From: Rhodovulum sp.
GTDB taxonomy: Bacteria > Pseudomonadota > Alphaproteobacteria > Rhodobacterales > Rhodobacteraceae
Length of the DNA: 51,383 nucleotides
Direction: 5' to 3'
NCBI GenBank assembly: GCA_002706605.1
Contig: PALT01000035.1
Location: 1-51,383, forward strand
This document shows positions 1-7,322 of this stretch, in pieces (positions within the stretch are counted from its first letter, which is position 1; each line of letters begins with the position of its first letter). A model generated the notes under the pieces. That model worked only from the letters and a program-made list of their open reading frames with translations. It had not been told where the DNA came from and did not search any database. Both the position numbers and the translations under genes were made by a program.

Positions 1-1
1 A

Positions 2-70
2 TATGATCGCTGCCCCAAGGTCTTCCTCTCAGCCATCGCTCTGGCCGCGACCGTCATCTATTGGTTATGA
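2..70 (+). CDS. C-terminal end of an unidentified gene (cut by window edge)
   Basis: The second reading frame is open from the window edge to a TGA at 68-70. That stop overlaps the ATG of the next gene in an ATGA, the usual sign of translational coupling. Only about 22 residues are visible, with a hydrophobic tail (ALAATVIYWL), so no function can be named. The case rests on the overlap and on GC content higher than in the next gene. It could also be chance open sequence. Confidence 0.25.
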   Translation, partial: YDRCPKVFLSAIALAATVIYWL

Positions 71-417
71 ATCCTGACCCTAAGCCGGAAGGGTTCATCT
101 CGAATGATTTGAAAATATTGGAGTACAAATACTCTATCAACGGCTTAATAACAGACCTAACAACCGGCGATAAAAAGGCCAACGATATAGATTTGCTAGT
201 CGCTTGGGAGGCCGGGGAGAAGTACAAAGAAGAATACGGCTTGAGATCCCTCCTCATGGAAGACGCCCGTGCAACCAGAGATTACCACGGTATCACTCAC
301 GTCTTGCTCGACAGTAAAGGCAATGTGGTAATGGATGTCATCTTGCTGAAAGATCTGATCTCCTTCCTAAACAATTCGGAGGAGGAGTTGAAGCTACAAG
401 ATCTTTATGAGGAATAG
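67..417 (+). CDS. Small protein with a nuclease-like domain; possible detached C-terminal domain
   Basis: A protein of 116 residues. I chose the ATG at 67 over an upstream TTG at 61 because it overlaps the preceding stop codon in an ATGA. The N-terminal half has an LEYKY segment followed about 24 residues later by a DIDLLVAWE segment. This E-x-K / D pattern resembles a PD-(D/E)XK-type nuclease fold. A later YHGITHVLL segment recalls, from memory, the C-terminal domain of some large GHKL-ATPase proteins found in defence islands. In those proteins this domain follows several hundred residues of ATPase, which are absent here. It may therefore be a two-gene split version or a truncated remnant. 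Base composition is low in GC, as in the rest of the island. The coding call is fair; the function is an inference from short motifs. Confidence 0.5.
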   Translation: MNPDPKPEGFISNDLKILEYKYSINGLITDLTTGDKKANDIDLLVAWEAGEKYKEEYGLRSLLMEDARATRDYHGITHVLLDSKGNVVMDVILLKDLISFLNNSEEELKLQDLYEE

Positions 418-894
418 GCCAAGATTGTTGTCTATTTGGAAATAGCAACAGCAGATCTATTGCAGACCCAAAGATGAGCGCTCAGCCTAACAGATATCAG
501 TGGGTTTTTTAGGGGAGAGGCTGAAGAGGCAAAGCTGAAGTGGTTGATCTAAGGATAACCATTAGATATTTGCAACCATTCCCGATGGCGGTTGCTTAGG
601 ATGAACAATGGAAACATCTTAGGTAAGGCTCCAAACAAAATATGAATCGCTAGCTTTTGGATTCAGCCGCTTCCTTCGGTCTCGCCGCATAAAATGACTA
701 AATCTTTAGCCCCTCTCCTATATATATTTTTGTAGTATGAAATTTAGCCACATCTCCAAGCATCCTTTTGATAAGACGGCGCAGCAGTTAACTGAAAATT
801 TTGAGCCACACTTTCACGTCTTAAACGAAAGTTAAATTTCCAGTTTGGAGAAGTCGGTGGAATCCATGTTAGCCTTGGTAGGAACGAACGCATC
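418..894. other. AT-rich stretch without a recognisable gene
   Basis: About 480 bp between the nuclease-like gene and the helicase remnant. All frames are interrupted and no homology is recognised. A short GCAACC/GGTTGC hairpin lies at 572-595, and T-rich runs lie near 506-511 and 720-735. It is probably decayed island DNA. Similarity to the helicase gene may begin slightly before 895, but it is too weak to claim. Confidence 0.5.
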
Positions 895-1237
895 CGCAAC
901 AGCAAAGTTTCGCTTCTCTTGGCTTTAATGTCTTTCAGCCGATATGGGTGGTTTTACTACTGTCAGTTCTGGCTGACATTAAATTGCACGGGGGGTGCCG
1001 CAGTATACAGGAACGGGAAGGCAATACTATGGGAGTGAAATGTACTTGCTTCAGCGAGGTGCCTCATGCAAGAGCTAGTTTTACGTCACTTTTCCAGCTG
1101 CAAGGCGAAGGATCACAAGGTCGAGAATCGCAAAGCGTCTCGAGCGGTCAAATGCGTCATCGACCATTGCAAAGAGCGCTCGGGCTTCACCTCCACCTTC
1201 AACTTTATAAGAAAACTAATGGACGCTTGCGGGGATG
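895..1237 (+). pseudogene. Decayed C-terminal fragment of an SF2 helicase-like gene
   Basis: This stretch aligns, on the same strand, with the C-terminal part of the intact helicase-like gene at 7323-9242 (its residues about 465-582). Shared peptide landmarks include LADI/LADM at 966-977 and, in another frame, CVIDHCKE versus RAIDRCKE and LMDACG versus LMDACG at 1219-1236. Nucleotide similarity also spans the TCTCTTGG/ATGTCT segment near 918-940 and the ACGGGAAGGCA segment near 1012-1022. The frame changes at least twice and the 5' two thirds of the gene are missing, so it cannot encode the protein. Divergence is substantial, so it is a remnant of a related gene and not a fresh duplication. 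It ends right where hsdR begins on the other strand. Confidence 0.75.
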
Positions 1238-1261
1238 AAAGTGGCGGATTGGGCTATAAGC
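1232..1261. repeat. 30-bp inverted near-copy of helicase positions 9011-9040
   Basis: The reverse complement of 1232-1261 matches 9011-9040 at 28 of 30 bases, with the first 21 identical (1241-1261 versus 9011-9031). At 9011-9040 the sequence is internal to the helicase gene. Here it lies in the opposite orientation and supplies the last two bases before, and all of, the final TTA codon and TAG stop of hsdR. It sits directly against the same-strand helicase remnant and so looks like a rearrangement junction. Confidence 0.7.
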
Positions 1262-3575
1262 GGTAGAGGCTGGCTTGAATGTCACGGAAAATCTGCTTCG
1301 CGAAGCCGATGTCTCCGAGCTGTTCTTTCGCAGCGCTCATACTGCCATATCTCGCCTCGATGAAGCTGCGTAACTTTACCGTAGCTAGCTCTCCCTCACC
1401 TTCTTGCTCGTATGCATTCAAGATATGGAGCAGAAACGAACGAACCTCATCTTTGTAGGCATCCAAGTTTGCGGTACGGACAGCGTTTGCTCGGGTGGAC
1501 CGTGTCAGTGGTTCATATTCGAACAATACATAGGCAAGGACATCAAAGAGGTCGCTGTCCGGCGCGTCGATAAGCAGCCGGATGTCTCCAAGGCGTTCAG
1601 CATCGTATCCTGCTTCTTCAAGCTTGTTTAGAAACTCTGAGCGTTTATCTGGATCACTCCACGTCCGACGAAGCGTGTCTTCATCTGGAACGACAGCTGC
1701 AAGGTCACCAAATAGCTTTTTCATCAGATCCATTGCTGACATGGGGGTGCCGGAAGCATCCCAATAGGATGTCGAGCGAAGGTAACGGATTCTGCGCTCA
1801 GTCCCATCACTGAGCTGTACCTTGATGATTTCTCTAGGGGGCTGAGCCGTTTCGGGCTGGGGCGGAGTATCAACAGAGCCGCCCGAGCCTATAACAGAAG
1901 GCTGCAGCGGGCTAGGCATTGACGGCTCAGGCGCAATGGGTTCGCCGTCCCACTCAGGGTCTTGGAAGTTCTCATGAGCCTTTACGAAGTCCCATATCGT
2001 GAAGAAGTCCTTGCCCTCGTAAGTGCGGGTGCCTCGACCGATGATCTGCTTGAACTCGATCATGGAGGTGATGGGACGCATAAGAACGATGTGGCGGACG
2101 TTGCGGGCATCAACCCCTGTAGAAAGCTTTTGCGAGGTTGTCAGGATCGTTGGAATTGTTTTGTCGTTGTCCTGAAAGTCGCGAAGGTGCTGTTCCCCAA
2201 CGGCCCCGTCTTCCGCAGTCACACGGTGGCAGTAATTGGGGTTAGAGCTATCGGATATCTCATTGATCAAATCCCGAATGATGGCGGCATGGCGTTGGGT
2301 CGCGCAGAAGACCAAGGTCTTTTGGTTCTGGTTCGTGTTCGCCATGAACTCTTTGATGCGTGACTTTTCCCTACCCTCAATCTCAATGACACGATTGAAA
2401 TCGCTCTCGTTGAATTTTTGCCCTTCTTCGACCTGTCCTTGCAGGACATCATCCGCTGGGTTGTAGACGTACTCGTCAATCGTTGAGGCCATCTGACGGA
2501 CCTTAAATGGGGTCAGAAAGCCGTCCTCGATCCCGTCTTTCAAAGCGTATGTGTACACAGGGTCGCCAAAGTAGGCGTAGGTATCCGCGTTGTGTTTGCG
2601 TTTGGGAGTTGCGGTCAGGCCAAGTTGCACAGCTGGCTTGAAGTACTCGAGGATCGCCCGCCACTCGCTCTCGTCTTTCGCTCCGCCACGGTGACACTCA
2701 TCAATAATAATCAAGTCAAAGAAGTCAGAGGGATAGGCTTGATAGAGGGTTTCTTCCTCACCTGTCATGAAAGTCTGGAAGATCGTGAAGAAAACGCTGG
2801 CATTCTTAGGTGCCCCACCGTGTTTACGTACTGTTGCTGGGTCAATCCGCGCGATTGCGTCTGGAGGGAAGGCAGAAAATGCGTTGTAGGCTTGGTCGGC
2901 TAAGATGTTGCGATCAGCGAGGAAGAGGATGCGCGGGCGTCGTGTCGGTTCTGCAGTGAGGTTCCACTTGGCTTGAAACAGCTTCCAAGCGATCTGGAAG
3001 GCGATAGAGGTCTTGCCCGTCCCCGTCGCCAACGTCAGAAGGATTCGCTCTTCGCCCTTCGCGATTGCTTCAAGAGCCGCCGTGATCGCCTTGTGTTGAT
3101 AGTAGCGAGGGGACCATTTCCCGCCTGCATCCTCAAAGGGGACCTCCCCGAACCTTTTGCGCCATGCGTTGTCGTAGGCAAACGTCCGGTCCCATAGCTC
3201 TTGCGGTGTCGGGAATGGAGGTTGGAAGTCAGCTTCGACACCTTCATGCAGGTCCATTTGACGCCACTCGATGCCGTTGGTCGCGAAGGCAAAACGGGAG
3301 CCTAGGCGTTCAGCGTAGTCCTTGGCTTGTCCGACCCCGTCCCTGTGGCTTTTGCTTGCGCGTTTGGCTTCCAGCACGGCGAGCTTTTGCCCGCGATACT
3401 CCAGCACGTAATCGCAGCTTAGCCCCTTGCCGCGTCTACCGCCTGTCTGGATCCGGCCTGGGCAGATGACTTCTCTACGAACCCGAGAGCCTTCGACAAC
3501 ACCCCAACCAGCTTCCCCTAAGACGGGATCAATGCGATTGGCGCGAGTGTCGGCTTCGGTTTCTTCGCTCAACAA
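1254..3575 (-). CDS. hsdR: Type I restriction enzyme R subunit (EcoEI-like HsdR)
   Basis: A 773-residue subunit that translocates DNA with ATP and cuts it when the HsdMS target is unmethylated. The N-terminal nuclease domain shows D55, E69-x-K71 and a downstream QAKDYAERL motif typical of type I R subunits. The SF2 motor follows: ATGTGKT at 183-189, DECH at 292-295, TATPKR at 321-326 and a motif VI of IIGRGTRT form. The C-terminal helical part is of the EcoEI HsdR type, and the length is usual for that group. It is the last gene of the leftward operon, beginning 5 bp after the CBS-HEPN gene. Its last codon and stop lie inside a short copied helicase segment, so the extreme C-terminus (SLYRL) may differ from close relatives. 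All motor and nuclease motifs are intact. Confidence 0.95.
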   Translation of the reverse strand: MLSEETEADTRANRIDPVLGEAGWGVVEGSRVRREVICPGRIQTGGRRGKGLSCDYVLEYRGQKLAVLEAKRASKSHRDGVGQAKDYAERLGSRFAFATNGIEWRQMDLHEGVEADFQPPFPTPQELWDRTFAYDNAWRKRFGEVPFEDAGGKWSPRYYQHKAITAALEAIAKGEERILLTLATGTGKTSIAFQIAWKLFQAKWNLTAEPTRRPRILFLADRNILADQAYNAFSAFPPDAIARIDPATVRKHGGAPKNASVFFTIFQTFMTGEEETLYQAYPSDFFDLIIIDECHRGGAKDESEWRAILEYFKPAVQLGLTATPKRKHNADTYAYFGDPVYTYALKDGIEDGFLTPFKVRQMASTIDEYVYNPADDVLQGQVEEGQKFNESDFNRVIEIEGREKSRIKEFMANTNQNQKTLVFCATQRHAAIIRDLINEISDSSNPNYCHRVTAEDGAVGEQHLRDFQDNDKTIPTILTTSQKLSTGVDARNVRHIVLMRPITSMIEFKQIIGRGTRTYEGKDFFTIWDFVKAHENFQDPEWDGEPIAPEPSMPSPLQPSVIGSGGSVDTPPQPETAQPPREIIKVQLSDGTERRIRYLRSTSYWDASGTPMSAMDLMKKLFGDLAAVVPDEDTLRRTWSDPDKRSEFLNKLEEAGYDAERLGDIRLLIDAPDSDLFDVLAYVLFEYEPLTRSTRANAVRTANLDAYKDEVRSFLLHILNAYEQEGEGELATVKLRSFIEARYGSMSAAKEQLGDIGFAKQIFRDIQASLYRL

Positions 3576-3580
3576 AATAC

Positions 3581-4405
3581 TTAGTCCTCAACAAGGCATA
3601 ATAACTTGCGTCTAAGATCATATATGTCTCGGACGGTTTCGCAAACCGCCTGAGCACTGCCTTCGGTCGTCGCGTAGTCATTGGCATGGGCTAGCATATT
3701 CCGAAGTTTTTCTATGTGATCCAATATCGATTTTAATTTTGTCTCGCTGTGGCCGATATCTTTGGCGATCCCGCTCTTGCAAAGGATAGTCTTTTTGTCC
3801 GCGAACTGGGTAAAGGCGATGTCGCTGACGTACGCATCGTCGCGCTTTGCCTGCTGTAGCGGAGTGCGGATTTTCTCACGGCGATTTTCCGAAATCAGGG
3901 CGAGCCACTCGTCTGTCGTCTTCCAAAGCCGTTCAATAACAACGGCCATCGTCATCTCAAAGCTTGTAACCAAGGCAAAGAGAGAGGCGCGGACAGGGAG
4001 CTTTTGCAAATCGTAGATGCTGACCAGTCCTGTAATCCGGCTTTCGGACACAACGAGGTTGATCGGGTGCGTATCGGCCTGTCGGATGAAGTCAAAGATG
4101 CTTGCATCGGCCCCAATCAGAATTTGTTCGGACAAGGGCTGAAAATCGTCACCGATGGGTGTCTCTGGTGCGGGTGCGGTGAACCATCGTCTAGCATAGT
4201 AAAGCCCTAGAACATGCCCTTCCTTATCTGTCAAAGGCAAATAGCTGTATTGGTCTGTGTTGCGCTTGGCGATTTGGCTTGCGGTTTCTTCGCGGGAGCA
4301 GGTCAAAAAGTCGTCCCGCCGCACCATAATCAGATCGACATTCAGGCTACCCTGCACACGCAGGACGTCCCCCAACCGATGGTCGTGTGGGTTAAGGGCG
4401 TTCAC
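3581..4405 (-). CDS. CBS-domain protein with a C-terminal HEPN-like motif, inside the RM operon
   Basis: A 274-residue protein, not part of any standard HsdRMS set. Residues about 15-140 look like a pair of CBS modules, which in other proteins bind adenine nucleotides or SAM; a GLVSIYDLQKLPVR segment at 126-139 is the clearest signature. The C-terminal half is helical and carries RNMLAH (R235-x4-H240) in an all-helical context, the pattern of HEPN ribonucleases. The start codon overlaps the hsdS stop in an ATGA, and hsdR follows 5 bp after its stop, so it is made with the RM complex. By analogy with PrrC, which has a HEPN nuclease domain and is held silent by a type I RM enzyme, it could be an RNase released when the RM enzyme is inhibited. 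That role is inference; the CBS-like and R-x4-H features are seen. It might instead be a non-catalytic regulator. Confidence 0.8.
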   Translation of the reverse strand: MNALNPHDHRLGDVLRVQGSLNVDLIMVRRDDFLTCSREETASQIAKRNTDQYSYLPLTDKEGHVLGLYYARRWFTAPAPETPIGDDFQPLSEQILIGADASIFDFIRQADTHPINLVVSESRITGLVSIYDLQKLPVRASLFALVTSFEMTMAVVIERLWKTTDEWLALISENRREKIRTPLQQAKRDDAYVSDIAFTQFADKKTILCKSGIAKDIGHSETKLKSILDHIEKLRNMLAHANDYATTEGSAQAVCETVRDIYDLRRKLLCLVED

Positions 4406-5616
4406 GTCAGCTCCCCCGCAAAGGCCTTTTGCAAAAGGGATTGGCGAAGGTCGTAGAGATCTTGAATTTTAATCTCGTATAGGGCCTCGGCTGATCTGCA
4501 TTGGGCCTCAATACGATCTAGTTCATCAACCATAGTCGATTCCACTATCGGCTCAGGAAGCATTACAGGAAATGACCTAAGATAACCGAGGCCGACAAAT
4601 TGTTGAGTGGTGCCTTTTGCTTCCGCATGCATTTTCTCGACTACATATTTGGATCGAAGCAAATACCGCAGGAATTGGCCGTTCCTGCCTTCTTTCATCT
4701 TAAACAACGCAACGTTTTTGATCGCGAAGTCAGGCTCAACATCTACGACAATTGGGTTGCCAATCGTACCAATCATAGCGAACAGCACGTCACCTTTATC
4801 AACCCCACTTCGTCTGGATATCGAAACATAGTCTTCTTCAGAGATGTATTTAACCTTCTCGAAATGGAGGCCGTCGCGTCCAAGATTCTTAGAAGTGATC
4901 AAGGCCCGTCCAGTTGCATGGTACTTTGGACTGTCGTGTGTGCCGTCACGCACGTCATATGCCTCTCCCAGTGTGGTAGAGCTCCAGCTGTCTTTGTGCC
5001 GATCAATGAATGCGCTCAGACTTGTCTCAAACAACTCCCGTGCGTTGGTGAGGTTAGTTTCGGCGTTGGTGCGGGCGCGGGCGAGGCCTTCGAAGGCTTT
5101 GTCCAGCACAGCCACAATCCGCCGCTGTTCTTCGACGGGCGGGAGGGGGATCTCCAGAGTTTCGATAAGCTCCTTGGGAACTCGTTTATGTCCGACCGCC
5201 CCAGTCATAAGGCCCTTGGCCCAATCTCGAAAGCTGCGCCTGTTAAGGAAGTGATAGAGGTAACCCGCAAATAGTTTTTCGCTCGGCCGAAGAACAACGA
5301 ATTCGCTTGAACCAAAGCCTATGCCATTGGTCAGATCGTCAGCAATGCCGAGTTTTCCGTTCTCGAAGCACGGTGTGATCTTTGCCAACAGAACGTCGCC
5401 ATTACGGAAATATGTGTAGCCACCATATACCTCCCTAAGAGGTCGTGTTTGATGTTCTGCAAGCGTTACTTGATCGACCCCAAGGCAATCCATAGGCACG
5501 AAAGAAACCTCGTCTTCGTCGGACAAGGTCGACTTTACTTCTTTCTTGTTTGGTCTGATTTGCGCAACCGTTCCAAGCGGCGCGACCTCCCAGCCTGCTT
5601 TCGCGATATTTTTCAC
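4402..5616 (-). CDS. hsdS: Type I restriction-modification specificity subunit HsdS
   Basis: A 404-residue DNA-recognition subunit with two target recognition domains (residues about 10-155 and 215-355). Each is followed by a conserved helical spacer; the first has the typical IPLPPVEEQRRIV signature at about 157-169. Two half-sites are therefore recognised, presumably a split asymmetric sequence that cannot be predicted from sequence alone. The C-terminus ends in the usual LRQSLLQKAFAGEL motif. Both ends overlap neighbours by 4 bp (ATGA with hsdM upstream and with the CBS-HEPN gene downstream), so the operon is tightly coupled. No frameshift is seen, so specificity is probably intact. Confidence 0.95.
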   Translation of the reverse strand: MKNIAKAGWEVAPLGTVAQIRPNKKEVKSTLSDEDEVSFVPMDCLGVDQVTLAEHQTRPLREVYGGYTYFRNGDVLLAKITPCFENGKLGIADDLTNGIGFGSSEFVVLRPSEKLFAGYLYHFLNRRSFRDWAKGLMTGAVGHKRVPKELIETLEIPLPPVEEQRRIVAVLDKAFEGLARARTNAETNLTNARELFETSLSAFIDRHKDSWSSTTLGEAYDVRDGTHDSPKYHATGRALITSKNLGRDGLHFEKVKYISEEDYVSISRRSGVDKGDVLFAMIGTIGNPIVVDVEPDFAIKNVALFKMKEGRNGQFLRYLLRSKYVVEKMHAEAKGTTQQFVGLGYLRSFPVMLPEPIVESTMVDELDRIEAQCRSAEALYEIKIQDLYDLRQSLLQKAFAGELT

Positions 5617-7061
5617 AGCATCCCCCGAATGTCTGCGAGGATTTGGGCGGTTTCGGCGTCCCGTGCCAACATGTCGTCGATGATCTCTGCGGGGCTGCGC
5701 AGGGGGGCTTCTTCGGGGGTGTTGGGGTTCTTGACCGATAGGTCGTAGGTTTCATCGTCTAGATCGGCGCGAGACACCGTCCAGCTTTTGCCGCTCTCTG
5801 CAAAGCTTTTCTGCAGCTCTACGAATTCGGCGAGGTCGTCATCGTTAAGCGGGTTGGTTTTGCCCAGCGACCGCCCGGGGTCCAGCTGATAGTACCAGAT
5901 GTCCCGCGTGGGTGCGCCCTTGGTGAAGAACAGGACCACGGTTTTGACCCCAGCGCCCTGAAAGGTGCCTTGCGGACAATCGAGGATGGTATGCAGCTCA
6001 CAGCTGTCCAGCAGCTCTTTGCGCAGAGCAACCGAGGCGTTGTCGGTGTTGCTCAGCACCGTGTTCTTGATCACCACAGCGGCACGACCCCCAGCGCGAA
6101 GCTTGCGGATGAAGTGCTGCAAGAACAGGTAGGCGGTTTCTCCGGTCCTGATGGGGAAGTTCTGCTGCACCTCACGACGTTCACCACCCCCGAAAGGAGG
6201 GTTCGCAAGAATGATGTCGTGTCGGTCCTTCTCTTGTATGTCCATCACGTTTTCATTGAGCGTGTTGGTGTGGATCAGGTTGGGGGCCTCAATCCCGTGC
6301 AGGATCATGTTCATGATGCCGATGATGTAGGCGAGGCCTTTCTTCTCCTGACCAAAGAAGGTGTCACGCTGGAGCGTTTCCCATTGACTGGCCGTAAGCT
6401 GGTTCGTCCGCAGGTAGTCGTAAGCCTCACACAGGAAGCCGCCAGATCCACATGCCCCGTCATAAATTGTCTCGCCGATCTTGGGCGCGGTGACTTTGAT
6501 CATGGCGCGAATAAGCGGACGCGGGGTGTAGTATTCGCCCCCGTTACGGCCTGCGTTGCCCATACGGCGAATGCGGGTTTCGTAAAGTTCGGACAGTTCG
6601 TGGCGTTCGGCTTGAGTGTTGAAGCTAAGGCCATCAACGACCTCAAGAACATCCCGCAGCACATAGCCAGAGCGGAACTTGTTGCGCAGTTCGGTAAAGA
6701 CCTCTCCGATCTTATATTCGATGGTGCGGGGACCTGTGGCACTTTCGCGGAATTTTGCGAGGTAGGGAAAAAGCTGGCTGTCTACGAAGCTGACCAAGTC
6801 GTCACCGATCAGCGCGGCGTTGTGGTCAAACTCCCCATCTTTCTTGGGTGCGGCCCACTTATCCCACTGGAACTCCCCCTTAATGATCGGCTCGTAGGAG
6901 ACACCATCGAGCTCCGCACGGTCACGGCGTTCGTTCTCGTAGTCGTGGAGATATTTTAGGAAGAGGACCCATGATGTTTGCTCAACGTAATCCAGTTCGT
7001 TGGCGACACCCTCTTCTGACCTGAGGTGTTTCTCGATGGAGTTAAATGCGTTCTCGTACAT
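5613..7061 (-). CDS. hsdM: Type I N6-adenine DNA methyltransferase HsdM
   Basis: A 482-residue modification subunit that methylates adenine in the HsdS-defined target using SAM. An N-terminal helical HsdM domain covers about residues 1-150. The catalytic domain has GEYYTP at 175-180, the SAM-binding DGACGSGGFL at 201-210 and the catalytic NPPF at 287-290. It is the first gene of the leftward operon. Its promoter should lie in the 261 bp shared with the divergent helicase gene (7062-7322), in which no clear operator was found. Length and motifs are complete. Confidence 0.97.
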   Translation of the reverse strand: MYENAFNSIEKHLRSEEGVANELDYVEQTSWVLFLKYLHDYENERRDRAELDGVSYEPIIKGEFQWDKWAAPKKDGEFDHNAALIGDDLVSFVDSQLFPYLAKFRESATGPRTIEYKIGEVFTELRNKFRSGYVLRDVLEVVDGLSFNTQAERHELSELYETRIRRMGNAGRNGGEYYTPRPLIRAMIKVTAPKIGETIYDGACGSGGFLCEAYDYLRTNQLTASQWETLQRDTFFGQEKKGLAYIIGIMNMILHGIEAPNLIHTNTLNENVMDIQEKDRHDIILANPPFGGGERREVQQNFPIRTGETAYLFLQHFIRKLRAGGRAAVVIKNTVLSNTDNASVALRKELLDSCELHTILDCPQGTFQGAGVKTVVLFFTKGAPTRDIWYYQLDPGRSLGKTNPLNDDDLAEFVELQKSFAESGKSWTVSRADLDDETYDLSVKNPNTPEEAPLRSPAEIIDDMLARDAETAQILADIRGML

Positions 7062-7322
7062 ATGCTCAGCCTCGCCTTATCGGTGTGGATTTTCCATGAC
7101 GCTACCGAGGATGCAAGACACTTCGGGACTGTTGGAAAGATTGATGCTGCCTGCCAGTCAGCCGCTGCCGAGTCGTAAAGCCCAATGCTGCATCTGAGGT
7201 TGGCCGTTTGATGAGGCTGGTGATGGGGAAGCGAAATTAAGTCCCACCATCAGATCTTCGCTTAGTCGCGTTTGGCATGAGCGAAAGTCAGACACCCTAA
7301 ACAGCCAAAGGATATATAACTC

